NCBI GenBank assembly: GCA_001414345.1
Contig: LLCB01000220.1
Location: forward strand, 1 to 64,000
Reading direction: 5' to 3'
Length of the DNA stretch: 64,000 nt
Source of the DNA: Hymenoscyphus infarciens
Taxonomy: Eukaryota > Ascomycota > Leotiomycetes > Helotiales > Helotiaceae
The position numbers were made by a program, and so were the translations under genes. Every line of letters begins with the position of its first letter. Within the stretch, counting starts at the first letter, position 1. A model generated the notes under the pieces. It saw nothing but the letters and a program-made list of their open reading frames with translations. It made no database searches and was not told the DNA's origin. Shown here piece after piece: positions 48,901-59,153 of the stretch.

Positions 48901-49650
48901 GTTCTCTCTTTGCTTTCTAGATCTCCTATCTTAGACTCTTATAGAGAGACTTTAAGGCTCGTAGGTTTATCCTACGTCTTTGTACTTACCTAGCCTCGGT
49001 AGCTACTATCTAATACTCCTTATTCTACTAAGAGTGTCTAAATTTATAACTAAGTCTTTACTTAATACTATAAAAGTATACGCTATATACGCTCTTAGTA
49101 ATAAATCCTACTAAGGCCTCTAGTAAATCAGTGTTTAGTTACTTTATAAGTTTAAATAGCTATTATATTTTAAGCTTACTTTAAAGAGTTACTTTAAAGG
49201 TTTTAGTATTAAGAGTACTAAGCTTTAAAAGTAGGTCCTTCTTTATTAGATTTCCTATATATAGGAGCTAAGTAAGAAGTAAGAGGTAATCTAAGCTATA
49301 TTTAAAAGAGAGGTCTACCTTAGTAAAGGCTTCTCTTTAGAAGAGGTTACTAGAATAAAAGGCAAGGTTAAGAGTATTACTAAGGTTATATATTTATATC
49401 CTAAGAGGGGTAGAAAGTTATAGCTCTCTATCCTCTACCTAGCTAATAAGTAGGGAGGACTATGTGCTTTCTTAGCCGAGGAAGTCTAGTTACTAGAGCT
49501 AGCTCTTTAAATTTAAGTCTCTAGCTATAAGAGTATTTGTAGTATAAATATGTTCTAAGTTAAGGATAAGGTTAATAGCCTCTCTAGCGCTCTTAGCGTC
49601 TAGAGGAGTATTATATATATTAAGGATATATAGTAAAGGGCCTTAAAAGA
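46000..49650 (-). pseudogene. LINE ORF2 remnant: endonuclease, reverse transcriptase, RNase H, CCHC end
   Basis: Reading the minus strand past TAA/TAG stops gives the expected domain order. Endonuclease/exonuclease/phosphatase: NIYNTPLDAKSAREAINLIL then TLIARDLNLKS at about 49,500-49,625. Reverse transcriptase: KGLKGFLLSKSLR then SSALLLRATIDLTT and LLTLNIKRAFN (from LDIKGAFD) at about 48,150-48,460, and FSYVNNIRLL (from YVDDI) at about 47,915-47,950. RNase H: IFTNSS (from FTDGS) at about 47,017-47,040, and CPSYIRIYSNIIAN (from GHxxIxGNExAD) at about 46,383-46,435. A C-terminal cysteine motif, mutated, lies near 46,070. The two RNase H pieces are separated by the solo LTR. All catalytic Asp that I can see are changed to Asn, a G-to-A effect. 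Confidence 0.82.
46491..46778. mobile_element. Solo LTR, 278 bp, not RIP-mutated, with 5-bp target-site duplication
   Basis: The LTR spans 46,496-46,773, begins TGTGACGG and ends TTACA (TG...CA termini). It is flanked by ATAAT on both sides (46491-46495 and 46774-46778). It begins with the 16-nt perfect palindrome TGACGGCATGCCGTCA (46498-46513). It also contains a 9-bp-stem hairpin, GTACGTCCG/CGGACGTAC, around 46,591-46,615. Its GC content is clearly higher than the surrounding LINE, and CpA/TpG sites are intact. Superfamily (Copia or Gypsy) cannot be told from the LTR alone. Confidence 0.85.
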
Positions 49651-52328
49651 GCGTGATCTTAATATAAATAAGGTTTTAGTAATTAAGTAAGAGTACGATT
49701 AGTAATTATTAGCTTAAGAGAATATCTACCTCTTTCTATATAAAAGTAAGTATTTAAGAAGGGTTCTTATTCTAGTTATAAATAAGTAAAAAGCAGGTGT
49801 AGTTTAAGTAGTATCTTATAATCTAATAGTTAATCTCTCTTTAGTAAATATATAGTTCTTATATAAGAACTATATCTACTTATCTAGAGTACGTAAGTTA
49901 GAGAGCTAGTTCCTAGTACTTACTAGACTTATATATATTAATTTATAAGACTTAGAGATAATATTATTTAAGAAGTCCTTACCTACTTATAGAAGAGAGA
50001 GATTAAGGTAGGTGTTAAAGCTCTTATATTAAGAGATAGAGTATAGAGGTAAGGAAGAGGAAGTATTTAAGATAGCCTCCTTACTTAACTAAGGGTTTAG
50101 AGGAGGAAGAGGGGTAATAGGATAGTCTATTTCTATATCTATAAAGCTATAAGGTAAATCGTCTTCTTTTCTTAGTTATTACTTAGAGTATACTTATTAA
50201 ATAGATCTTATATTCTCTACTAAAGGTAGAGATCTAGTGGCTTTTTACTAGAGTTAATATATAATATTATCTAAGGTATAAAGACTACTATAGTATAGGC
50301 ACTTTAATTTATATTAAAAGTACTTAATATACTAAGAATAGAAGTCTTCTAAGTATTTCGTACTACTATAGAGGTAGTATTATTAGCTTTTATTATAATT
50401 CTAAGTATTATACTATTACTAGTACTTTAAGTACTAAATTATAGTAGACTTCTTTAAGAGGCGCTTTAAGTAGACTCTACTACCTAGAATTAAGATTACG
50501 TTTAAGATAGTAGAGGGGTCTCTTATATCCTCTTCTTTAAAGAAGGCTACTTAAGTAGTATAGAATAGGTTATTTAAGAGAGAGCTAGTAGCTATATAAA
50601 CTCTTATAAGGTTAGCTCTGATTTATTCCTTAATTACTAATACTACTACTTTAAAAGTAGTAAGAGCTAAGGTTAATTAAATTACTCCTACTTAAGTAAT
50701 CTAGATAAATTCTACCTTTTAAGAGATACTTAAAATATGAAAAGCCGTCTAGTCTTATAAAAGCTCTATTCTAGTAGTGTTAAAAAGAGTTTATATACTA
50801 GCTTTCTTTATTAGAAGAGATTATAAAGCTTCTTTATCTTTAGAGATAATAGTAAAGCTAGAATTAACTAAGAGTATCTTATATACTAGGTCTTTATATC
50901 TAATTCCTAGGTTATAAAGTACTAGGAAAATAGTATAGGTAGAGTAGACTCTATCTAAGGAGTTAGGTAGGATTTAGATAAAGAGCCTAGGTCTCTTATT
51001 CTTATTCTTCTAAATAGAAGAGAGAGAGTAAGATAGGGTTATTATTATTACTATTATCTTCTTTAAGGACTTAGTAGTTTAAGATATCTTTTTAGGTAAT
51101 AAGGCATCCTTAGTAGTCTATATATAAGAAATTTTTCTTATAGTATTTAAAAAGGAGAGAAGGGTTAGAGAGAGTATAGTAGCGTCCTTATACCCTAAGT
51201 AAGTACTATAAGCTAAGAGAAGAGGAGATAAGGTCTTCTTAGTATAAGCCTTATAGTAAGAGAGGCTAAGGTTAGTAACCTAGGTATAAAAGGTTTAAAG
51301 AAGAGGTAAGAGATCTAAGAGGACGCTATTAAGAATAGTGTTTAAATAGTAGTCTATAGCTTCTCTAATACCTCTAAAGAAGGTTTAGGCTATAGTACCT
51401 CGTTTAAGAGACCTAGAAGTCTTAGAGATAAAGCGTTATTAAATAGTTATAATAAGAGGAATTAAGTAAACCTCCTCTCTTCTTACCTCTCTTTCTAAAG
51501 ACGTAGATAAGAACGAAGGGCCTTCTAGAAGAGACTCTATAGAAGGAATTTCGCTTCTTAATTAAGTATAAGTGAGATTAGGCGTTTTAGACTAAAAAAT
51601 TTAGTCTCTGAAAAAAGGTGATTAACTAGAATAATATATAATTTAGGTATAATATCTCGTCTTTTAGCAGCTTTAATAATATTATTATTTTTAATACTTC
51701 TTAAATTAGTCTATAATAATAGTACTTTTTATTACTTTTTACTTATTTTAATACTTTTTACTTATATACTTCCTATTTTATTCTATTCTCTCTAGCACCT
51801 CTTCTTACCTAGCTCTATCTTTTAGTCTTTCTTACCTCTTCTATCTAAATTTAGCATCTCTTCTACCTAATTTAGCCTAGCTTATAAGTGAAATTAGCCT
51901 ATTCTCTCCTTTTCTAATAGAGAGAGATAGCCTATTCTCTCTAGAGTACTAGGCTAAATAAGGCGAGGAAAGCTAAAACACTAGCTACTCTAGACTATAA
52001 AAGTATATATACACCTGTAAGCTAGATTCCTACTCTTATAGCAGCTTAGTATTAATTTAGAATACTATAATTGAGAAATTTTGAGCCGGTTAGAGCGGTA
52101 TTTATATAAGCGGCTAGAAGCGATAGGAGAAATATTAAGCAGCGACTAGCTAAAAATTAGTCTCCCTCTCACAGCTTAGCCACTATTACGATGATGATAA
52201 TTCCGAAGAATTCTAATTTATTTATAGTTTTTAAATAGTTATAGTTATATAAGTTTAAAGAAGAGTTATAGATGAGTTTTTATAATAGAAATCCTCTGAT
52301 TTAGTACGTCGGTATATAATAGGTTTTC

Positions 52329-52901
52329 TATAGTATTAGTGTTTTAGGTTTCCCCGCCTAATCTGTTATCCTATTCTACCTCGACGCTCCTTCTCCTTCC
52401 TACCTCTATTTTAAGGCTATCTCGCCTTCTCTTATTCTTAAATTCTAGCTTTCCTAGCTACTCCTATCCTATAGTACTTACTTACCTTTCCTTACTAAAT
52501 AGAGAGGCTAGGATAGGAAGAGTTAGGCTAGTTAATTTCACTTAAAGCCTAGAAGGTGAGTAGAAAAGAGGGTCTAGGTTACTAATTTTGCTTAATATCT
52601 AGAAGGCGAGTAGAAAAGAGAGTCTTAAGTAGAAAAGAGAGTCTAGGTCCTAATTAGAAGGTTACCTTCCTAATCCTACTCTAGCCTAGCCTTCTTTTTT
52701 TATCTACCTAGCTACTCCTATCCTGTTTTTAGAACTTTCCTAGCTACTCCTATCCTAGTTAGAGTACCTAGCCTACTAAACTTAGCCTAGCCTTAATCCT
52801 AATCTAGCCTAGCCTCTCCTATCCTTACCTAGATAAGTAGCCTATCCTATCCTAAGTACTAGGCTAACTAAGGCGAGGAAAGCTAAAATACTACATAGTA
52901 T
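52329..52901. mobile_element. Second hAT-family MITE, 557 bp
   Basis: The element spans 52,337-52,893, from TAGTGTTTTAGGTTTCCCCG to the inverted AGGCGAGGAAAGCTAAAATA. The flanking 8-mers are TATAGTAT (52329-52336) and CATAGTAT (52894-52901), identical except for one C/T transition. It has no coding sequence. It contains internal short repeats such as GAGTAGAAAAGAG (three times) and CTAGCTACTCCTATCC (three times). Confidence 0.87.
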
Positions 52902-53897
52902 ATATTAAGAGGTATAGAGTAAACCTCGTTAGAATAAAGATATATAGTTAATAAAGTAAATATATAGCTTATCTTATTCTAACCTTCTTATAAAAACGAA
53001 AGAAGAGAGTAGAAGTACGTTAGTAAGTTTTTTATTAAGAAAGAAATATAGCTAAGCGAGTTCTATTTTATATAACTAAGGATTTATAGTCGAAAGAATA
53101 TAATAAGTAGTAAAGTAGATAGAGAGAGAAAAAATGATTAAAGAGCTAGATTCTACTATTTATATAACAAACTATTAATCTTCATTTGAAGTTAAGTCAC
53201 TTTTTGTTAATACCTATATAAATTAAACAAGATGCAAAAGCCGAAGTGAATAAAGTTCATCTAGTTGAAGGAAGTTTATCAATTATTATGTTACTAACAA
53301 ACCTTCCTTTATTCTTGAAATTAAGAAATATTCCATCAATCTTGTATTTTCTTCCATTGCTCAACTGACTAGTGACGAAAACCATGTAAAATAATCCACT
53401 CGACTCTATTCTCTCAACCACTTCACGGAACTAAAACTTCCAGTCAAAATTACAACACCAAACCAACTTCTCGTAAAGTACCAATTCAAACTTTACTGTC
53501 TAGTAAACTCTTTCAAGTTATCAAACTTTCCCAATCAGCTCGAGTAATATAAGTTTTTGGAATGAGATTAATTCCTGTATTAAGAATAACAATATTTTCA
53601 CTCGTCAACCTCATCGTTATTTTCGCTTAGCTAACTAACTCCATGCACTCTCCGCCTACCTTTCTTTCTCACTCTGGACAACTATCAATACACCTCTCAA
53701 CCTTCTCCGCAATACACTCCCCTCAAACATATCCTCTCAACTCCAAAAAAATCACCCTTCAAACCCACCCCTGATCCCCCACCTCCTTTGTCGAAACCAA
53801 AGCTGCATAAGCTCTCACTCTCTCCTCCCCACTCTATCCAGCGGAACGTCACTGCATCACATTTGTTTCCAAATCTGGCCACTATCAGAATGTTCCC

Positions 53898-53991
53898 AGT
53901 ACTATCCCCCCTAAGTACATTATTTGCGCACTATCATTTTAGTATAGCATATGTCTGTGCACCGTACAATGTAATCAGAGGGGGATAGTAC
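53898..53991. repeat. 94-bp foldback element
   Basis: AGTACTATCCCCCCTAAGTA at the left end is matched by the reverse complement of the right end, GGTACTATCCCCCTCTGATT. Weaker complementarity continues inwards (TACATT, GTGCGC/GTGCAC). It looks like a very short MITE or the fused ends of one; no target duplication is clear. Confidence 0.65.
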
Positions 53992-54746
53992 CAGTCTCGC
54001 GGTGGACAAGAGAAGCGGCAGTAATTCGCGACCCTACGAAAACCCGCCGCCTAGATTTTCGCAACGAAAAGAAATTGCAAAAAAACCAGAAAATTGCCCA
54101 TAGGATGCGGAGGGCATGTTAATGAACTGAACTCTCAAGTATAAGAAGTTCTTACTTGGTTCGTGTTGAGTTGTGCTTGTTACGGGCTATTCTAAGGTTA
54201 GCTTATTTACTGTTACTTATCTTGTCTACCGCGAGCTAGTAACTACTCTTCCTTTTCCTTTCCTTACCTCAACACCTTATACACCGGATACGAAAAACTC
54301 ATACTGTCCCCCCCTTACCTCCGACCCCTGCCTAAAAAAGCAAATAAGCTTCGACATAATAAATCCCTTCCGTCTCCCTCCCCTCTAAAAAACAACCTCC
54401 GTAACCTACTTCACAACCCACCTCAACCCAGCCTAAAACAAACGAAAACACCAAAACCACCAAAACCAACCACACCCACCCTAACCACCTAACTAACACA
54501 TAGTAGAAGCTATCCGGCCGGCCTCCAAAGCTCCTAATTACAAGGTATCCACTCCACTCTACTCCGCACTTATCTTATCTTCTCTAACTCTACCTACCTC
54601 TCAATACTTTTATTCCTCTATCTAAGTAGACCTCATTAGTAAACGCGTAATAAGTAAATATCTATCTAGGAAATATATAGAATAAGTATCTTTCGCTTCC
54701 TCTCTTCCTCTCTTCTACTCTTCCTCTCTTCTACTTAACTAATAGA

Positions 54747-54822
54747 GAACCCTAGAGAACCTTATAGAAGCCCTAGGGAAGCCCTAGGGAAGCTCTAGAG
54801 GAGCTCTAGAGGAGCTCTAACG
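54747..54822. repeat. Degenerate 10-11-bp minisatellite
   Basis: Tandem variants of GAAGCCCTAGG / GAGCTCTAGAG, about seven units, with mostly C/T and G/A differences between units, consistent with RIP acting on a tandem array. Confidence 0.75.
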
Positions 54823-55239
54823 AGGTAATATAGAAAACTATAAAAAACCTTCTAGATAACCTTATTATATCATCTCTTATATAACTCTATCGTATAACTC
54901 TATTAGGTCACAACTATCTATTATAACTACTAACTTCTAAGAACGCTCTATAAATTACTTCTTTCTATTCTATTTAAAAAAAAAAAAAAAAAAAAGAAAG
55001 AAGAAAAAATAGATCAGATATAAGAACCTTGAAACCTAAAACGTGAAATTAGAGTTATAAGTAACTCATAAGTGACTCTTCTAGTAAATAGGTGTTAAGA
55101 GAACCGCTGTTATACGCATCGTATCGTATCGTATTATATTATCTTAAGAAGGATAAAAAAGAAGGACGAAAAAGGAGAAGAAGAAGGACTTGAAGAGTAG
55201 AAGGAGAAGAAGAAGGGCTTAAAGAGTAGAAAGAGAAAG

Positions 55240-55352
55240 AAAAAAAATAAAAAAAATAAAAAATAAAAAATAAAAAATAAAAAACAAAAAATAAAAAACA
55301 AAAAACAAAAAATAAAAAATAAAAAATAAAAAATAAAAAATAAAAAATAAAA
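55240..55352. repeat. A6(T/C) heptamer microsatellite
   Basis: About sixteen tandem units of AAAAAAT, some AAAAAAC, ending about 10 bp before the terminal repeat of the next transposon. The minus strand translates as a run of Phe/Leu/Ile and is not a gene. Confidence 0.9.
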
Positions 55353-55361
55353 GAAAAGAAG

Positions 55362-56186
55362 TACAGTCAGATACAAGTTAAGCTTCCCCGGGGTTTAAAG
55401 AGCTAAGAAAAGCCGAAAAAAGTTTTAAAAAGTCCGTGTCTTAAAAAGAGCTATTCTAATACCTCTCTCTCTCCCTCTCCCCCTCCTCTTTACCTAGAGA
55501 TTAAGGACTCTCTATCTTCTTCTTCTTCTTCTTCTTCCTCGTCTCTATAATCCTTTCTATCTAGAGTATTATAGTGGTTCACTCTCTTTAAGTATAGCTA
55601 TTAAGTATTCTCTATGAGCCTCCTTATTCTTCTCTCTTACTTTAACCTTTTTCTATATCCTTTATATCTCTTATACTTAAAACTTCCTCTTCTTAATCTA
55701 CCTCTCTTCTTCTCTCCTTTACTTCTCTCCTTGTTTTTACCTCCCTTCTTCTATCTTCCTCCTTCTCTCTCTACTACTCCATCTTCTCTACTCTATCTTC
55801 TCAACTCTCTCTCTTCCCTTCTTTCTCTCTATCTCCTCCTCCTCCTCCTTCTCTTATCTGTAACATCATTATTATTAAGAGTAGGTAGCGTTTTAACTTA
55901 TAATAAACTCTTAATATATAAGAGGCTAAAATCGGTAAGGTATGTATTAAAGATAAGTCAGATACGCTCCTTACTTCGATTAAAGTTGTCTACGATTTCT
56001 CAGAGGTTAGAAGCGTTATTACTCTCTAGAAGAGTATTAAGAATAAAGTTGTTTTCGTATTAAGTGAGTTATAAAGCTATTATTATAATATTAGAGAAGA
56101 GATTTTAAGGCAGAGACTTTTTAAAACTTTTTTCGGCTTTTCCCCGCTTTTTAAAACCAGGGAAGCTTAACTTATAACTGACTATA
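55362..56186. mobile_element. Tc1/mariner-like TIR element, 821 bp, flanked by TA
   Basis: The element spans 55,364-56,184 between TA dinucleotides (55362-55363 and 56185-56186). The left end is CAGTCAGATACAAGTTAAGC; the right end, reverse complemented, is TAGTCAGTTATAAGTTAAGC. Inverted similarity continues for about 70 nt, including GAAAAGCCGAAAAAAGTTTT in both. TA flanks and a CAGT-type terminus are typical of Tc1/mariner/pogo elements. The interior (CT-rich 55,480-55,860, then AT-rich) has no transposase I can read, so it is non-autonomous or fully decayed. Confidence 0.8.
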
Positions 56187-57389
56187 AGCCTAATAATCGA
56201 AAGGAGGAGAACGAGAAGGAGGAAGAGAGACGAGAGAGAGAGAGAGAGAGACGAAAGGAGTCTGAGAATCAACTCTCTATCCCCATATCCCTATCGCCGG
56301 GAGAAAAAAATAAAAGAAAAAAATAGGAGGGGGAAGAAGAAGGGGTGGGAAAACTTGTCTCATATACCACAACTCCAGATTAGAGGACACCCATCATCAT
56401 CATCATCATCACCTCACTCACCCCAAGAGCTATCCATCATGCATCACCAAGAGACAGACGATACGAGAAAAAAGAAAAAAGGTATTTGGCACAAAAAACA
56501 TCTTTTGTTCTTAATTCTCCCTGCCCTCATCCCCATACATTCACCACTCGCTCAACCACTCACCCACGAATTACACCCATCCCAAATTACACCCATCCCA
56601 AATTCCAAAGTCCCAAATGTACTGTATTGTCCCCTCAAAAAAACCCTCCCCACCCAACTGGTCAAACTACCACGTCTCCATTCCATTCCAATACATCCTC
56701 CCCATCAAAATACATGCCCATCCATAATACAACCCAGCGCAACCCCCCCAAACAGACAATTTTTTTGGTGTGCCAAAACAACAAAACAAAGTCCAGAGTT
56801 TGCACCCACACCACTCAGCCCACTCACTCACTGACATACATTCTCCCTCGACCCAGCCGCCACTCCATCTGAAACGTAATTGGAAAAAAAAGGAAGAACA
56901 CCACCATATGAAGATCCCCAACCCAAACCATAAGAGAAAAACATTTTTAAAAACACAAAAACAAAGGGCAGGGGGTAAAGTAGGAAAAACAACCACACAA
57001 TTATAATCAAGCAGAGCAGAGAGAGGATATCCAGCAAACAGATCCCATCACTCCACCAATGCAGGGGAAAAAACACCACAAACAAAAGAAGCAAATCCGT
57101 ATTAGTCGCGAGTGTCCCAGATAAACCCCATAGGAAAAAGGACGAAGTGAAAATCCGATCTCAGGAGTCGAGTCCAGGCGTGCTAAAGGTCCGAGAGTGT
57201 GTCTGTCCCCAAATCATGCGAGTAAAAGGTTCCCCCACCCTTTTCAGTAAGTACCCCTGAAAAAAGATTATTCCCCCAAATGTTTGTTGCTCCGTGCCCA
57301 GAAAAAGACCAAAGACCAACACCACCAAATGAACCATTTGTTTTTCCATTTTTACATTCGCCATCCCGAATTAATAACAAGAAAGCACT
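56187..57389. other. Intergenic: 3' region of the conserved low-complexity protein gene
   Basis: A GA-rich run (56,205-56,260) is followed by C/A-rich sequence with a short tandem (TCCCAAATTACACCCA twice at about 56,578-56,610). Open frames here are by-products of the composition. No gene supported. Confidence 0.55.
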
Positions 57390-59153
57390 TTAACCCCAGA
57401 CTGAAGCTTGAACACCGAGAGATTTGTTGCCCCAAACACCACCACCGCTTTTACCCCACCCCAAGTTGTGATCTGGTTGATTTTGTTGTTGTTGTTGCCC
57501 ATTTGGGTTGGAACCAGCCGAGGTTCGTCCTTCCTTTTCGCCCGCTGGCTTCTTGTCCTCGCTTGAAGCAGCAAATCCGTAGCTCAATGGAGATGGAAGA
57601 GGAGTGGTAGAGCGCTTGTTCAAGGCTGGGTTTGGTGCTTGAGCGCTTGGTCGAGTTCCAATGGGTGCCACGCCTGAGCTTGTTGGTGCCTTTCCTTGTC
57701 GAGGCGGGGAGCCACCTGGAGACGAGGTCGAGGTACGACTGGATTGTTGAGCGGCCGACTCGAATAGACTGAAGCTGCTGGTTGGGTTAGAAGACGGCGA
57801 TGAGTTGCTGTTGGCACGGGATCGTTGCTGCCCTGGAGCTTGACTTGTGGCTGACTGAGGCTCGGCGATGGCTTGTTGACTTGAACCTTCGGCTTGACTG
57901 GTTTGGGCATTGTAGTGATCAAAGGCAAGGGGTGAGTGGCCACGGATGCCGGTTGCGGACTGGGATCCCGAACCTTGAGTTGCAGGGCGAGGGGTTCCAT
58001 GTTCATCAAAGCCTCCATTCTCGGATAAAGCTGGGCCTTCTCCATAAAGTGCGCTTCGTTGACGAGCAATCAGCTCACGTCGTTCTTCCTCTCCCATTGC
58101 ACTACCCGGGCTCATGGTACGATCAGGTTTGGCCCCAAAAGTTGAAACTTCCGCTACAACGCCTTATTCTCGTCAGTAAGGGTCAATATCAGGTAGAGAA
58201 AAGGGGAAACTGGGAAAGGGAGAATTCTGAAATCACACATGGCATCGAAACGGCAGGATATAAGAAGAATATTTATAACAGGGTATTGAAGGGTATGTGA
58301 ACCGCTGGGTACATGATTATCGACAGGATATATTGACAAGGGTGTTATTGTGATACAGAAGAGGGTGGCCTACTTCGATTATACTGTTGCTCTTGGTGGT
58401 AGTTTCGTAGCTCTCGCTCTCTCTGGGCCGCCATCCGTCTCTTTGCCTGCATCACTTGTTCGGCCTCGTTTGCGCCACGCGATGGTTGATGTCGCTGACT
58501 AGCATAGAAGCTCTGGAGGTTGGACCCTGAGAAGGATCGCGCATCGTTGCCACCGAATTCGCTGACGGAGTGGTGTCGTGGAGGACCGCCGCCCATGCGT
58601 GGATCTATGAAACTTATGAGCCGGGGAGGAATTCCGGTGGGGATGGATTGTACATACCGAATTGCTCTGGGAAGCTTCTCGCAGCGCCACCAGTAGTCAT
58701 TGGCATTGAGTCGCGACGGCCACCCATGCCACCAAACATCTTTCCACTCTTGACGAGGTTATCAACCGCACGATCGACCTCTGTAATGACCCATTAGCCT
58801 CATTGATCCCTGACATTTGCACACACGTGGTTTCGAGATGGCGCATTCCCATTCCAGACGGAGATCGCTTGCCACCATCTCGAGATTCCCGCGCATGGCC
58901 CACGAAGAACATCATCCTCCTCGATCCCCGTCCATCTGTGACGTACCCTCTAATTGTGTGCTGAAAGCGGTCGAGTCCTCGCGAGGAACGGCAGAACTGG
59001 CACCTGAGATCAAAGTCAATTGACACGTTCATCACTCCCCCGATTGCACCTCGGGTATGTTGACAACATACCTGAACGAGCGGGCGGCGTCTGCTGTTCC
59101 CATGCGGGTTGGCCACCGGCGGCCGGCCATTGCTGATTCTCGTAGTAAGACAT
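57390..59153 (-). CDS. Conserved Gln/Ser-rich low-complexity protein of unknown function
   Basis: Five exons (59153-59072, 59003-58947, 58780-58658, 58604-58374, 58153-57390) encode 418 aa; all introns have GTATGT, GTACGT or GTAGGC donors and the phases agree. The protein starts MSYYENQQWPAAGGQPAWEQ and contains the conserved-looking block TQLEEVDRAVDNLVKSGKMF (assembled across intron 2). A predicted helix follows, EAEQVMQAKRRMAAQREREL, and then EEERRELIARQRSALYGEG. The second half is Ser/Pro/Gln-rich with a Gln run and Gly/Trp-rich end (LGWGKSGGGVWGNKSLG). I recall similar uncharacterised proteins in other ascomycetes but cannot name a function. The composition suggests a cytoplasmic RNA-associated or scaffold protein; that is inference only. 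No in-frame ATG lies upstream in the same open frame. Confidence 0.78.

Larger units (their letters stand above)
45608..51639 (-). mobile_element. Full-length Tad1/I-like LINE retrotransposon, RIP-mutated, with 15-bp target-site duplication
   Basis: ACTAGAATAATATAT occurs at 45608-45622 and again at 51625-51639, flanking a body of about 6.0 kb that reads on the minus strand. At its 3' end (left) is a (TAAA)n-type tail, seen as TTTATTTATTTATTTATTA on the plus strand at 45,622-45,640. Long, variable-length duplications and a short-repeat tail are LINE hallmarks. The first about 1.6 kb (51.6-50.0 kb) would be the 5' UTR and ORF1, which I cannot read. The whole element is saturated with RIP-type changes and lacks any 60-codon frame except inside the inserted LTR. 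Confidence 0.85.
45066..51991. mobile_element. hAT-type TIR element, interrupted by a LINE, with perfect 8-bp target-site duplication
   Basis: The element spans 45,074-51,983. The left end is CAGTGTTTTGGGTTTCCCCG; the right end, reverse complemented, is TAGTGTTTTAGCTTTCCTCG. It is flanked on both sides by the 8-mer GCTACTCT (45066-45073 and 51984-51991). A CAGTG/TAGTG-type terminus with an 8-bp duplication is characteristic of the hAT superfamily. Subtracting the nested LINE leaves about 893 bp (45,074-45,622 plus 51,640-51,983) without coding sequence, so it is a non-autonomous element related to the 557-bp copy at 52,337. Both copies share the block at 45,084-45,170 / 52,347-52,430. Confidence 0.88.
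52902..55361. other. Decayed AT-rich and G-poor repeat-derived sequence
   Basis: It starts AT-rich (to about 53.2 kb), then shows marked strand asymmetry with very few G on the plus strand (53,390-53,870 and especially 54,240-54,510), then returns to TA-rich sequence. There is an A-run of about 20 near 54,976. No gene supported; foldback and minisatellite features are listed separately. Confidence 0.5.

Noticed and set aside
45074..52430. LTR retrotransposon bounded by the 45.08- and 52.35-kb direct repeats
   Set aside because: Each repeat belongs to a separate inverted-repeat element with its own 8-bp duplication, and no LTR-element coding motifs lie between them.
41550..53600. Centromere interpretation of the AT-rich block
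   Set aside because: Much of the block is explained by identifiable nested transposons with RIP; nothing in the sequence specifically points to a centromere.
55134..55376. 80-codon minus-strand frame of Phe/Leu/Ile repeats
   Set aside because: It is a translation of the AAAAAAT heptamer microsatellite.
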